A stretch of DNA of 64,000 nucleotides from Clostridia bacterium (GTDB lineage Bacteria > Bacillota > Clostridia > Christensenellales > Borkfalkiaceae), in assembly GCA_017407325.1 (NCBI GenBank), contig JAFQWV010000023.1:1-64000 (forward strand), in the 5' to 3' direction. A program made the position numbers and the translations under genes. Of the stretch, positions 41,308 through 50,300 are shown piece by piece. Under the pieces are notes generated by a model. It did no database searches. It worked only from the letters and a program-made list of their open reading frames with translations, and had not been told where the DNA came from. Each line of letters opens with the position of its first letter. Within the stretch, counting starts at the first letter, position 1.

Positions 41308-43113
41308 TTAATCTTCGTCAGTTTCACTTTTAGTTATATTTTCCTTTTCGCTTTCGTTGTGAACACAACCAAGAGCAACCATAAGTTTTTGTTTAACTTC
41401 GTCCATTTGCGACTTAAAATCGCCGTTTTTAAAACGAATTGGCGGTTTTTCTATGATTGTATTATTTTCGTCGTCGATAACGAGTGGAATAAATCTTAAG
41501 TGTTTTTGGAACTTTTTATAGTAGAATTTTTCAAGCAATAAAAATCCTGTGTAGATATCGGTATCAGCTTCACCGTCAGCGGTATATTCAATATCGGGAT
41601 ACAAAATTACGTTTTCGTGAATTTCAAGATAACTAAGCGCCTTTTTTAGCGTAAAAATTGCTTGCGTATCCTTTCTGTGAACAGGAATACCTTCGAACGA
41701 TTTTATAAGTGGAACGAGCACAATCGTCATAAAGAACGCGCAAATCGTCGACCAGAATTTATTCATATTATGAACGACTCTAAACGTATAATCTCTAAAC
41801 TGTCTAAAACATGCTTTTCTGGTGCAGAACGGAGCAAAAACCATCATATGAAGGTCGAAACCTATTTTTGAAACGGTTGTAAGCGGTCCGTGCATATTAA
41901 GGTGACGGCAAACGTATACCGCGCCAACTGGATCTTTTGCAACGAGTGAAGTGTAGCGTTTTGTAAACGTTTTATAGCACCAACGGATAAATCTTGAATA
42001 CCAGCCCCAGAATTTGCCGTCTTTTCTTTTGCCACCTGCAAACACCCAACGCGTTTGAACTTGATAAGATAAAAGCGACATAACGAGCGAACTGCAACCT
42101 GTTAAGAAGGTAATTAAGAATTCGTTGTCAAACCAATAATCGAAAAGTTGTGCGTATCCAATAGACGCTGCAAACAAGAACGCCCATAGCACGTAATAAC
42201 GGAAAACACTCTTTTTAGAGTGACCGTTAAAGACGAACTTATAGTTTACGAAGAAGTTTACTATTGACGAGCAAAGTCTTGCAATAAACTGAGCCACAAT
42301 CGCACGTGGCAAGTTTAAAACCATAAGCTCTGGTAAATACTCTAAACCAAAGTATAACAGCAAAAGCTCGATTACCGTTGAAAAAACGCTCGCAAGAACG
42401 AAGAAACTGAGGTTTGTCAAAAGCACTTTACCAACTCTCATACTATCTTTAAAAGCGTGGTAGTGCGAAACCTTTTCAACGTCGTCAGGCTTTTCTTCGT
42501 AAACGGTAGCTATCGGCACTTCACGGATAGGAATATTCTTTTTGTGTAAAACGATAAGCTGGTTCATTTCGTACTCAAACCTATCCCCCTTAATATCAAG
42601 AAGACTGTCAAGTAGCGCATAAGGAAATGCTCGAAGTCCCGTTTGAGTATCGCTAATTCTAACGCCGTACAAAAACTTATACGCACGGCGAGTAAATACG
42701 TTACCAACTCTTGAACGCTTTGGAACGTGATCTTGCGAAAAGTCGCGAACGCCTAAAACAAACGAATCACCGAACTCAGACGCGTACGAAAAGACGTTAA
42801 AAACGTCGTCAACAAGATGCTGCCCGTCGCAGTCGGCGGTAACGAAGGTAAAACGCTCGTCAAAATTTTCTTTAGCGAACTTAAACGCAATCTTAAGCGC
42901 ATAACCTTTTCCGTGATTTTCGCCGTAACTTAAAACGGTAGTGTTTGGCAAAGTTTTTAACTCGTCAAATATCGGCTGATATTTTTCTCCACTACCGTCG
43001 TTTACGACAATTAAGTGGGCTATATGCGCGTTAATGAGCGTTTTTGAGTACTCAATAAAGTTGGCACTCGGCTCGTACGCAGGGATTATAACTACACACT
43101 CGTTCTTTTTCAT
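41308..43113 (-). CDS. Three-domain fusion: GT2 glycosyltransferase, GtrA membrane domain, acyltransferase-like domain
   Basis: The protein has 601 aa. Residues 1 to about 230 form a GT2 domain (CVVIIPAYEPS, LIVVNDGSGEK, FVTADCDGQHLVDD). About 235-360 is a four-helix GtrA-like module (FFVLASVFSTVIELLLLYFG, FFVNYKFVFNG, VQTRWVFAGG). About 385-590 resembles the PlsC/LPLAT fold: VCRHLNMHGPL stands at the H-x4-D position and NVILYPDIEYTADGE at the 'PEGTR' position, so both motifs are altered. The substrate is unknown; a lipid-linked sugar that is also acylated is one reading. It lies 12 nt after plsC, so the two are co-transcribed. Confidence 0.8.
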   Translation of the reverse strand: MKKNECVVIIPAYEPSANFIEYSKTLINAHIAHLIVVNDGSGEKYQPIFDELKTLPNTTVLSYGENHGKGYALKIAFKFAKENFDERFTFVTADCDGQHLVDDVFNVFSYASEFGDSFVLGVRDFSQDHVPKRSRVGNVFTRRAYKFLYGVRISDTQTGLRAFPYALLDSLLDIKGDRFEYEMNQLIVLHKKNIPIREVPIATVYEEKPDDVEKVSHYHAFKDSMRVGKVLLTNLSFFVLASVFSTVIELLLLYFGLEYLPELMVLNLPRAIVAQFIARLCSSIVNFFVNYKFVFNGHSKKSVFRYYVLWAFLFAASIGYAQLFDYWFDNEFLITFLTGCSSLVMSLLSYQVQTRWVFAGGKRKDGKFWGWYSRFIRWCYKTFTKRYTSLVAKDPVGAVYVCRHLNMHGPLTTVSKIGFDLHMMVFAPFCTRKACFRQFRDYTFRVVHNMNKFWSTICAFFMTIVLVPLIKSFEGIPVHRKDTQAIFTLKKALSYLEIHENVILYPDIEYTADGEADTDIYTGFLLLEKFYYKKFQKHLRFIPLVIDDENNTIIEKPPIRFKNGDFKSQMDEVKQKLMVALGCVHNESEKENITKSETDED

Positions 43114-43125
43114 TGATTTTCCTCT

Positions 43126-43956
43126 CTAATCGTTTTGACTACTGTATCGGTCGATATTTTCTTGCATAAGCCTAGCAATTTCGTCGCCGATTTCTTGAGT
43201 AGATTTGTCTTTATATTCTTCAGGAGTAATAACCTTTAACACGTCCACGTAAACGTGAGAGCGTTTAAAAGGAAAATTTTTACTGATTTTTTCCGTTCCT
43301 TCAAAAGTCATAACGGCAATTGGAACGTTTGCTTTCGTTGCTATCTTTAGTGCGCCAACTTTTAGCGGTAATAAATCGCGCCCCGTCTTATTTCTGGTAC
43401 CTTCTGGGCAAACACCAACCGACACGCCGTGATTTTTAATGAACTTAATGGCTTTTAATACAGTTTTCAACGCTTCACGGTCGTTCTCTCTGTCGATTGC
43501 TAAAAATCCACTCTTATTAATAAACGGACCTGCAAGTGGAATTTTCATGTTTTCAGGCTTTGAAATCATAATCGGTTTGCATCTGACGAAAGTGTTAAAC
43601 TGAATAATCGGGTCAAAATTCGAACGGTGATTTGAAACGAGCAAGTAACTTTTGCCCTTTTCAATAAGCTCGCCGTTTTTTACGTGAACTTTAATTCTGC
43701 CCCAAAAACATAAAAAGCCAATAACAAGTCTTACGATTAAATAACACGCTTTATTCGGCTTATCGGGCGACTTCTTGGAAAAAAACAGTGAAACGATAAA
43801 CAAAATTAAAAATATTAAAATAGCAGATAAAACGGTAAACGCAAGCCATAATATAGGAAAAATCCAAACCTTGGAAATTTCAAAAAATACACCTTGTGAA
43901 ATGCTGATAATTGCTGACGTTATTCCGCCCAAAATCAAACAAATTAAGTTAAACAT
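43126..43956 (-). CDS. plsC: 1-acyl-sn-glycerol-3-phosphate acyltransferase
   Basis: A 276-aa membrane acyltransferase. Two N-terminal membrane segments are followed by the catalytic VSNHRSNFDPIIQ (HxxxxD) and GVCPEGTRNKTGRDLLPLK (EGTR), both intact, in contrast to the fused acyltransferase-like domain downstream. The expected product is phosphatidic acid. No clear SD or promoter is seen close to the ATG at 43956. Confidence 0.9.
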   Translation of the reverse strand: MFNLICLILGGITSAIISISQGVFFEISKVWIFPILWLAFTVLSAILIFLILFIVSLFFSKKSPDKPNKACYLIVRLVIGFLCFWGRIKVHVKNGELIEKGKSYLLVSNHRSNFDPIIQFNTFVRCKPIMISKPENMKIPLAGPFINKSGFLAIDRENDREALKTVLKAIKFIKNHGVSVGVCPEGTRNKTGRDLLPLKVGALKIATKANVPIAVMTFEGTEKISKNFPFKRSHVYVDVLKVITPEEYKDKSTQEIGDEIARLMQENIDRYSSQND

Positions 43957-44042
43957 ACTATACCCCTAGTATTATTACTCTGTGATAATATCATAGTAAG
44001 GTAACAAAAAAGTTAAAATTATGAAATAATTTAAAAATGATT

Positions 44043-44236
44043 TGCAAGCATTGCTTGCATGAATTCATAGACTTCCCCTTGATGGGAATGTGTCGCAAAG
44101 CGACGGATGAGTGTGTAAAAAAGAGTGAAATCCGATTAAAATCGGGTGAAATTGCAATCTGTCGGTTGCAGTGAAATTTTACCTTGCTTTACGCGCAAGG
44201 TAAAGTGAAATTCAACTTTTTATAAAAGTTGAGTTT
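44043..44236. repeat. Palindrome array F, spacer GTGAAAT (mirror of array E)
   Basis: TGCAAGCATTGCTTGCA and a degenerate CATCCG-type repeat (44070-44118) come first. Then CCGATTAAAATCGG, TGCAATCTGTCGGTTGCA, a TTTACCTTGC..GCAAGGTAAA stem and a TCAACTTTT..AAAAGTTGA stem are separated by GTGAAAT, the complement of ATTTCAC. The units match array E in inverted order. Confidence 0.87.
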
Positions 44237-44242
44237 TGGTCG

Positions 44243-44313
44243 CGCAGATTTTTCTTTGAAAAATTGCCGACATAGCATATAATTTTTTTCTAAGGACTGA
44301 AATTTATTATATA
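44243..44313. repeat. Conserved core module, reversed
   Basis: The GCAGATTTTTC..GAAAAATTGCC hairpin, then CATATAATTTTTTTCTAAGG, ACTGAAATTTATTATATA. It is the reverse complement of the modules at 22711 and 29889. Confidence 0.78.
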
Positions 44314-44322
44314 AATCGTTTT

Positions 44323-44488
44323 CTGTCATTGCGAGCGCGATTTTATTTATTCCGACCCGTCATTGCGAGCGTTACAAAGTAACGCGTGGCAATCTCTAAA
44401 GAACTAACCGAGCACTTTTAACACCCGAACACTAAAATAACCCACAACGCACTTTAGAGATTCTTACGCTTTCGCTCAGAATGACAGT
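44323..44488. repeat. GTCATTGCGAGCG dispersed repeat
   Basis: It opens with GTCATTGCGAGCG (twice), includes GTGGCAATCTCTAAAGA and ends with TTAGAGATTC, CGCTCAGAATGACAG as an inverted repeat. This is a type of intergenic element known from many bacterial phyla. Confidence 0.8.
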
Positions 44489-44513
44489 ATTCCGTATTAT
44501 AAAATATTAAGAC

Positions 44514-44698
44514 GGCGTTTTGAAAAAACGCTCGACAATAATGCAAATCTAGGATTTGCAAATCATGAAAGTTTACTTTCAAATCACGAACGGCTTGCCG
44601 TTCAAATCATGAAGGCTCTGCCTTCAAATCATCCTTACCAGCTACATATCGAGCAAAACGCAGTTTTGCATTTTAAGAAGATTTATCTTCATTTCATC
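44514..44698. repeat. Palindrome array G, spacer CAAATCATG
   Basis: GCGTTTTGAAAAAACGC, TGCAAATCTAGGATTTGCA, AAAGTTTACTTT, AACGGCTTGCCGTT and AAGGCTCTGCCTT are separated by CAAATCA(T/C)G. Then come CATATCGA-GCAAAACGCAGTTTTGC and GAAGATTTATCTTC. Arrays F and G with the dispersed repeat fill the 818-nt gap 43957-44774, which has no gene. Confidence 0.85.
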
Positions 44699-44717
44699 AA
44701 AATTACGCCTTTCCTAC

Positions 44718-44746
44718 TTGAAAAAATCACAAATTCGTGGTATACT
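44718..44746 (+). promoter_or_regulatory. Promoter of the two-component operon
   Basis: TTGAAA (44718-44723), a 17-nt spacer and extended TGG-TATACT (44741-44746). The leader is about 22 nt. Confidence 0.75.
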
Positions 44747-44774
44747 TTTCAAAAAAAAGACGAAGGCTTGAAAA

Positions 44775-45455
44775 ATGTTTAATATTCTTATTGCAGAAGA
44801 CGATATAAATATTTTAAAACTTATGGAAATAAGGTTAAAGCAAAACGGCTTTAATACATTTACGGCAAAAAACGGGCTTGTTGCACTTGAAGTTTACTCG
44901 AAAAATGCAATCGACCTTATGATTGTTGACGTGTCTATGCCTAAAATGGACGGTTTTGAATTTATTCGTGAAATTAGAAATAGTGGTTCAACCGTTCCTG
45001 CAATAGTCGTTTCTGCGCGTGGAGGACTTAGCGACAAAACGCAAGGCTTTTTGATTGGTGTCGACGATTATATGGTAAAGCCTATAGAGTTTGACGAACT
45101 TTTGTTAAGAATTAAAGCGCTACTTCGCCGTGCAAAAATCGTAAGCGAAAACAAACTTACCGTCTCGGGCGTTACCTTAGACTACTCCACTTTAACCATC
45201 TCTGACGGAAAAAGTCGGTCTATAACGCTGTCAAAGCGGGAATTTTCAATTTTGTTCAAGCTTTTATCATACCCAGAACGCTCGTTCACTAAAGGTCAAC
45301 TTTTCGACGAGTTTTGGGGTATTGACTCTGATTCTGACGAAGATACCGTTAAAGTATTTATAAACAGAATACGCACGAAAATCAAAGATTTTCCAGAGTT
45401 TGATATCGCGACAATTCGCGGTGTCGGCTATCGCGGGGTGAAAAATGGTAAATAA
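44775..45455 (+). CDS. OmpR-family response regulator
   Basis: A 226-aa regulator. The receiver domain has the acidic pair in IAEDDINILK, the phospho-acceptor Asp in LMIVDVSMPKMDGFEF (about residue 52), the Thr/Ser position in IVVSARG and the Lys in DDYMVKPIEFDELL. The winged-helix DNA-binding domain has LSKREFSILFKLLSYPERSFTKGQL-type sequence (first 20 residues most typical) and VKVFINRIRTKI. The stop overlaps the kinase start. The signal is unknown. Confidence 0.94.
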   Translation: MFNILIAEDDINILKLMEIRLKQNGFNTFTAKNGLVALEVYSKNAIDLMIVDVSMPKMDGFEFIREIRNSGSTVPAIVVSARGGLSDKTQGFLIGVDDYMVKPIEFDELLLRIKALLRRAKIVSENKLTVSGVTLDYSTLTISDGKSRSITLSKREFSILFKLLSYPERSFTKGQLFDEFWGIDSDSDEDTVKVFINRIRTKIKDFPEFDIATIRGVGYRGVKNGK

Positions 45456-46491
45456 ACCACCTAAACAGAAAAACATTTTCGCAGCAACCCGAATTATCCG
45501 TCTAGTTTTCACGGCTTGGCTAATTTCTTTTATCTTTACGCTTTTTTTGACTGTAATTTTAAGATATTTCTTCCCAGAACTTATAATCGTAAGAAATATC
45601 ATAATTATTATTATATTTTTTATAGTCAGTACGATATTCGGCGCGCTTATATTTTATTTCTTAACAAAGCGAACTAACGCTTTAACCACCGAAATTAACG
45701 AAGCAATCGAAAAGATTGCAGGTGGAGATTTTTCTGCTCGACTAGATTTTCCTAAAGTAAACGAAGATATCGACAACGTCGTTGGCAACTTTAATAAAAT
45801 GGCTGAAGAATTGAATTCGCTTGTTATTTTAAACAACGACTTCGTTTCAAACTTTTCGCACGAGTTTAAAACGCCTATCGTCTCCGTTAAAGGTTACGCC
45901 GAGCTTTTATACGACAGCCCTAACCTATCAGACGACGAAAAACAGTATCTGAAAATTATTATCGATGAATCTAACCGCCTATCAATGCTTTCTGACAGCG
46001 CGATGACACTTTCTAAACTCGACCACCACAGAGTCGAAGAAAAAAAGGAAAGTTTTTGGCTTGACGAACAAATTTCTCAATGTATATTACTTTTTGATAA
46101 TAGATTTACTCAAAAGAACTTAGAAATTGAAATTAACATGGAAAAAGTTAAAATTGTTGCCGACAAAAACTTAACCAAAGAAATTTGGATAAACATTTTG
46201 TCTAACGCGGTCAAGTTCACCCCGTCGGGCGGGGCTATAAAACTTGTTTTAAAAGAGCGCGGTGGCTACGCTTTCGTCACGATAACCGACACCGGCGCGG
46301 GTTTTGAAAGCGAAAACCCTATAAAACTGTTCGAAAAAAACTATCAAGAAAACACTAAAGAAAAAACGCTGGGTAGCGGTATTGGACTTGCCGTTGCTAA
46401 GCGCATTGTTGAACTTCATAACGGCACGATTCACGCAGAAAACGCACCGACAGGCGGTGCGCAGTTTGTTGTCAAACTACCAATAGAATAA
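45445..46491 (+). CDS. Membrane sensor histidine kinase
   Basis: The protein has 348 aa. Two N-terminal membrane helices (about 20-40 and 50-72) with almost no external loop between them suggest intramembrane sensing. HAMP (about 72-125) is followed by HisKA with the phosphorylated His in FSHEFKTPIVSVKGYAE. The ATPase domain has NILSNAVKFTPSGG (N box), ITDTGAGF (G1) and GSGIGLAVAKRIVELHNG (G2). Such short-loop kinases often monitor the envelope (inference). Confidence 0.93.
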   Translation: MVNKPPKQKNIFAATRIIRLVFTAWLISFIFTLFLTVILRYFFPELIIVRNIIIIIIFFIVSTIFGALIFYFLTKRTNALTTEINEAIEKIAGGDFSARLDFPKVNEDIDNVVGNFNKMAEELNSLVILNNDFVSNFSHEFKTPIVSVKGYAELLYDSPNLSDDEKQYLKIIIDESNRLSMLSDSAMTLSKLDHHRVEEKKESFWLDEQISQCILLFDNRFTQKNLEIEINMEKVKIVADKNLTKEIWINILSNAVKFTPSGGAIKLVLKERGGYAFVTITDTGAGFESENPIKLFEKNYQENTKEKTLGSGIGLAVAKRIVELHNGTIHAENAPTGGAQFVVKLPIE

Positions 46492-46492
46492 A

Positions 46493-46530
46493 AGTTAGGC
46501 GAGCCTTTTTCGGCTCGCCTTACTTTTATT
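46493..46530 (+). terminator. Terminator of the two-component operon
   Basis: AGGCGAGCC-TTTTTC-GGCTCGCCT followed by TACTTTTATT. Confidence 0.85.
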
Positions 46531-46532
46531 AA

Positions 46533-46724
46533 TGAATTGAAAACTGTCGTTTTCATAAATTGCGCTAAAGCGCATAAATTGCAGAAAACTGCATGAATTG
46601 CAAAAACAAGTTTTTGCGTTTAAAATATTGATATGCAACCACAGGTTGCAATTTATGAACGCAAGTGCGTTCAATTTATGACGGCATAGCCGTCAATTTA
46701 TGCAAGCAATGCTTGCAATTTATT
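46533..46724. repeat. Two-armed palindrome array H, spacers CATAAATTG and CAATTTATG
   Basis: The left arm has GAAAACTGTCGTTTTC, GCGCTAAAGCGC, GCAGAAAACTGC and GCAAAAACAAGTTTTTGC separated by ATAAATT/ATGAATT. The right arm has CAACCACAGGTTG, AACGCAAGTGCGTT, ACGGCATAGCCGT and CAAGCAATGCTTG separated by CAATTTATG. The spacers of the two arms are reverse complements. The array ends at the clpB stop. Confidence 0.87.
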
Positions 46725-49296
46725 TAATATATAGCCCTTTCTCATCAGCGCTAACCACAACATTAGCGTTTGGTTCGATTTCACCTTTTAAAATAGCGCG
46801 GGCAAGCATGGTTTCAACGCTTGATTCAATAAAACGCTTTAACGGTCTTGCGCCAAAAATTGGATCGAATCCACAGTCGATGATATAGTTTTTAGCAGAG
46901 CCGTCAATTTTTAGATTGATTTTTTTATCTTTTAAACGCTTAGCAAGATTTTCAATCATAATATCGACGATTTTTTCAATCTCGCTCGTTCTTAACGGCT
47001 TGTAGTAGACGATATCGCTAAGTCTGTTTAAAAATTCAGGTCTAAACTTTCTTTTTAAAAGCAAGTCAATTTTTTCCTTCGTTTCCTTTTCAATCTCGCC
47101 GTTATCGTCAATTCCTTCAAGCAAAAATTCCGAGCCAAGATTTGACGTAAGAATAATTACAGTATTCTTAAAATCAACCGTTCTTCCTTGCGAGTCGGTA
47201 AGTCTGCCGTCGTCTAAAACTTGTAAAAGCACGTTGAAAACGTCAGGGTGCGCTTTTTCAATCTCGTCAAACAAAATTACCGAATACGGCTTTCTTCTTA
47301 CGGCTTCAGTAAGTTCGCCCCCCTCGTCGTAACCAACGTATCCCGGTGGCGCACCGATAAGACGTGAAACGTTAAACTTTTCCATATACTCGCTCATATC
47401 GATTCTTATCAAGTTCTTTTCGTCGTCAAATAAGGTAGATGCGAGCGTTTTTGCAAGCTCAGTCTTACCTACACCCGTCGGACCTAAGAACAAAAACGAG
47501 CCTATAGGTCGATTAGGGTCACTTATTCCAGCGCGCGCCCTTAATATTGCTTCGCTAACTTTCTTAACTGCTTCGTCTTGACCGACAACGCGCTTATGCA
47601 AAATTTCTTCAAGCTTTAAAAGTTTTTCACGCTCCCCTTCAAGAAGCTTTGAAACTGGGATTTTAGTCCATTTTGAAACGACTTTCGCAATTTCTTCTTC
47701 GGTGACTTTTTCTCTTAAAAGATAAGTGTCACTCTTTGCGATAGAACTTTCAAGTTTTTCAAGTTTTCTCTTAAGCTCAGGCAGTTTTCCATACTTAAGT
47801 TCTGCGGCGCGGTTTAGGTCGTACTCTCTTTCTGCCTTTTCGATATCTGCCGTAATATTTTGAATACTTTCACGAACTTGATTAATATCGTCAATGACCT
47901 TTTTCTCTCTTTTAAGGTCTGCACTCATTTTATCGTACTTAGTTTTTAAAGTTACAAGTTCACTTTCGATTGTCTTTAATCTATCTTTAGAAAAATCGTC
48001 GCTTTCCTTCTTTAAAGCCTCGCGCTCGATTTCAAGCTGCATAACCTTTCTTCTTACGTCGTCCATCTCAGCTGGCATCGAGTCGATTTCCGTTTTTATC
48101 ATTGCGCTTGCTTCGTCAACAAGGTCGATTGCTTTATCCGGTAAAAATCTGTCGGTTATATACCTATGCGACAGCGTAACTGCGGCTATAAGTGCGTTAT
48201 CCGTAATTTTTACACCGTGATAAACTTCGTATCTCTCTTTAAGTCCACGCAAAATTGATACCGTGTCTTCAACGCTCGGCTCGTCAACGATAACGGGCTG
48301 GAAGCGTCTTTCAAGTGCAGGATCTTTTTCGATATACTTTCTGTATTCGTCTAAGGTCGTTGCACCAATACAGTGAAGTTCGCCACGAGCAAGACTCGGC
48401 TTTAAAAGATTTCCTGCATCCATCGCGCCGTCGCCTTTACCAGCCCCGACAATCGTGTGCAATTCGTCAATAAATAATATAATACTACCGTTACTTGCTT
48501 TAACTTCGTTTAGAACGGCTTTTAACCTTTCTTCAAACTCTCCACGGTATTTCGCGCCTGCAATCAGCGCGCCCATATCAAGCGCATACAATTTTTTGTC
48601 TTTTAAAGACGACGGAACGTCACCTTTTACGATTCTTTGCGCCAAGCCTTCAGCGATTGCCGTTTTACCAACCCCTGCTTCACCTATTAGCACTGGGTTA
48701 TTTTTCGTCTTTCTCGACAAAATCATAATAGCCGAGCGAATTTCAGCCTCTCGCCCGATAACTGGTTCAAGCTTGTTTTGTTTTGCAAGGGCAATAAGGT
48801 CTTGCGCGTACTTAGTAAGCACGTCGTAGGTTGCTTCAGGATTATCGTTTGTCACTTTCTGATTCCCCCTAATTTGTTTTAGTCCTATTAAAAAATTCTC
48901 TTTATTTATATTGTATTTGTCTAAAAGTTTTCTAAGTTCTTTGTTAGAGTTCTCAATAATAGAAAGAAAAATATGCTCGACGGAAACGTATTCGTCTTTC
49001 ATATTTTTAGCAATTTCTTCTGCGCCGTCTATTACCTTTAAAATTTCAGAAGTTAGCCCTGGATTTGCATTAGTTTGGCGCGAAAAACGGCTTATAAGTC
49101 GATTAACTTCACTTTTTAGCCCTTCGACGTCTACGTTTTGAGAAGTTAGTAGTGATGATATAAAACACTCTTTATCACTAAGGACAGAAAAAAGAAAATG
49201 CTCTGGTTTAATTTCACAGTTACCTAATTCTTTTGCCATATTTTGAGCGTTTATAAAATTTTCGTGAACTTTTTTAGTCCAAATTTCTCCGTTCAT
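46720..49296 (-). CDS. clpB: ATP-dependent disaggregase ClpB
   Basis: This 858-aa hexameric chaperone resolubilises protein aggregates with DnaK. The N-terminal Clp repeat domain (about 1-145) is followed by AAA1 with Walker [18 protein letters not shown] and Walker [15 protein letters not shown], and a long coiled-coil middle domain (about 400-525, charged heptads) that separates ClpB from ClpA/C. AAA2 has [19 protein letters not shown] and [19 protein letters not shown]. It is complete. It lies 9 nt after the RHH-domain gene and is transcribed with it. Confidence 0.97.
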   Translation of the reverse strand: MNGEIWTKKVHENFINAQNMAKELGNCEIKPEHFLFSVLSDKECFISSLLTSQNVDVEGLKSEVNRLISRFSRQTNANPGLTSEILKVIDGAEEIAKNMKDEYVSVEHIFLSIIENSNKELRKLLDKYNINKENFLIGLKQIRGNQKVTNDNPEATYDVLTKYAQDLIALAKQNKLEPVIGREAEIRSAIMILSRKTKNNPVLIGEAGVGKTAIAEGLAQRIVKGDVPSSLKDKKLYALDMGALIAGAKYRGEFEERLKAVLNEVKASNGSIILFIDELHTIVGAGKGDGAMDAGNLLKPSLARGELHCIGATTLDEYRKYIEKDPALERRFQPVIVDEPSVEDTVSILRGLKERYEVYHGVKITDNALIAAVTLSHRYITDRFLPDKAIDLVDEASAMIKTEIDSMPAEMDDVRRKVMQLEIEREALKKESDDFSKDRLKTIESELVTLKTKYDKMSADLKREKKVIDDINQVRESIQNITADIEKAEREYDLNRAAELKYGKLPELKRKLEKLESSIAKSDTYLLREKVTEEEIAKVVSKWTKIPVSKLLEGEREKLLKLEEILHKRVVGQDEAVKKVSEAILRARAGISDPNRPIGSFLFLGPTGVGKTELAKTLASTLFDDEKNLIRIDMSEYMEKFNVSRLIGAPPGYVGYDEGGELTEAVRRKPYSVILFDEIEKAHPDVFNVLLQVLDDGRLTDSQGRTVDFKNTVIILTSNLGSEFLLEGIDDNGEIEKETKEKIDLLLKRKFRPEFLNRLSDIVYYKPLRTSEIEKIVDIMIENLAKRLKDKKINLKIDGSAKNYIIDCGFDPIFGARPLKRFIESSVETMLARAILKGEIEPNANVVVSADEKGLYIK

Positions 49297-49305
49297 TTAC
49301 TCTCC

Positions 49306-49932
49306 TTAAATTATAGGTTTTAATTCTCTCATCCTGCGAATTAAAAGCTCGTCTCTTAAAAGTTCGTTCTCTGAAATGTATAAATTTAAAAGTCTGTCAA
49401 GATTTTTAACGTAAGCAGTGATAACGTCTGCAAGTTGTTTTGAAGATATTTCGTCACTGAAACGGTTTAAACTTCTTTTAAGTTTTCCGTCACTTATAAA
49501 ATATTCAACGGAATAAGGCAGTATTTCTTTCTCGACGGCAATCCATACGGAAAAGAAATTTTCTATCGCCTGAATAAGTTCTGGTTTAGACGTTCTGAAA
49601 CTTATAGAAAGTTCGCCTAAACTGTCCTTTTTAGGTCTTATTTCCACAGAATAAGTAATTCTTGGACTGTATTTATAGTTAAGCGCAGAAACGATAGAAA
49701 ACCCACTGTCACGGCACTGGTCTAAAAGTCGCATACGCTGTTCGGCATTTATTAGTTCGTTAATAAAAGAAAATACGCTTTTTATCTGCATTTGTGTAGT
49801 TTCAAACCCAACGGCTTTTGCCAAAACTTCATTAACGAGCGTCGAGCGCGAAACTCCCCTTTTGTACGCCGCCGTATCAATAAGCTCGATAACTTCGTCG
49901 TTCAAAACTAAACTATAAATACTTTTTCCCAT
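49306..49932 (-). CDS. Ribbon-helix-helix-domain protein, possible regulator of clpB
   Basis: A 208-aa protein whose family I do not recognise beyond its N-terminus. Residues 1-45 (IYSLVLNDEVIELIDTAAYK, RGVSRSTLVNEVLAKAVG) look like a ribbon-helix-helix DNA-binding unit. The remaining 160 residues are alpha/beta with several helical stretches. It is the first gene before clpB. The promoter contains a perfect 17-bp palindrome between -35 and -10, a natural site for an autoregulatory RHH repressor (inference). The ATG has AAGGAGAA upstream. Confidence 0.7.
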   Translation of the reverse strand: MGKSIYSLVLNDEVIELIDTAAYKRGVSRSTLVNEVLAKAVGFETTQMQIKSVFSFINELINAEQRMRLLDQCRDSGFSIVSALNYKYSPRITYSVEIRPKKDSLGELSISFRTSKPELIQAIENFFSVWIAVEKEILPYSVEYFISDGKLKRSLNRFSDEISSKQLADVITAYVKNLDRLLNLYISENELLRDELLIRRMRELKPII

Positions 49933-49971
49933 ATTACTTCTCCTTAAACCCCATCTATGGACTTTAATTTC

Positions 49972-49999
49972 ATTTTAACACAAATTAATAATTTGTCAA
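49972..49999 (-). promoter_or_regulatory. RHH-clpB promoter with palindromic operator
   Basis: On the minus strand, TTGACA (49994-49999), a 16-nt spacer and TAAAAT (49972-49977). The plus-strand sequence ACAAATTAATAATTTGT (49980-49996) is a perfect 8-1-8 inverted repeat filling the spacer. No CIRCE or CtsR box was seen. Confidence 0.75.
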
Positions 50000-50049
50000 C
50001 GATTTTTAATAACTTTCTTTACAAATTTTATATTTATTGCCAATATAAA

Positions 50050-50080
50050 AAACACTGCAGGTAAAACAGTGTTTTTTAGA
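50050..50080. terminator. Hairpin with T run
   Basis: AAAACACTG-CAGGTAAAA-CAGTGTTTTTT. It could terminate transcription in either direction between the fragment at 50100 and the clpB operon. Confidence 0.7.
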
Positions 50081-50099
50081 AACAATATAAAAATCGACT

Positions 50100-50293
50100 T
50101 ATAGCGCGATTTCGCGTTTTAAAAGCGCAATGGTTATGCGCGTATTGAGTTCAAAAGCGTCTTTAGGATAAAATTCGGTAATTTGCCCGAAATAGAATTT
50201 GTTTTTAAAAAATTGAAAAATTTCTTCGTCCGTTTTTTGTGCCTTGAATAATTCAGCGACTTCCCGCGCCGTTTCTTTTGCGCTTTTTTTTCA
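50100..50293 (-). pseudogene. Possible remnant of a small gene, no start codon
   Basis: About 62 codons are open on the minus strand, with composition like a real protein (DEEIFQFFKNKFYFGQITEF, YPKDAFELNTRITIALLK). The frame has no start codon and begins after an in-frame TGA next to an A8 run, where a one-base slip would join it to another frame. I do not recognise the protein. Otherwise the region 49933-50300 holds only the clpB promoter and the hairpin. Confidence 0.35.
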
Positions 50294-50300
50294 AAGTTCG

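Noticed and set aside
41119..41499. Plus-strand open frame across array J and the end of the GT2 fusion gene
   Set aside because: It is composed of translated palindromes and antisense of a conserved gene; it has no family resemblance or ribosome site.
44323..44488. Insertion sequence or small RNA gene at the GTCATTGCGAG repeat
   Set aside because: It matches a widespread intergenic repeat type; there is no open frame, and no promoter-terminator pair surrounds it.
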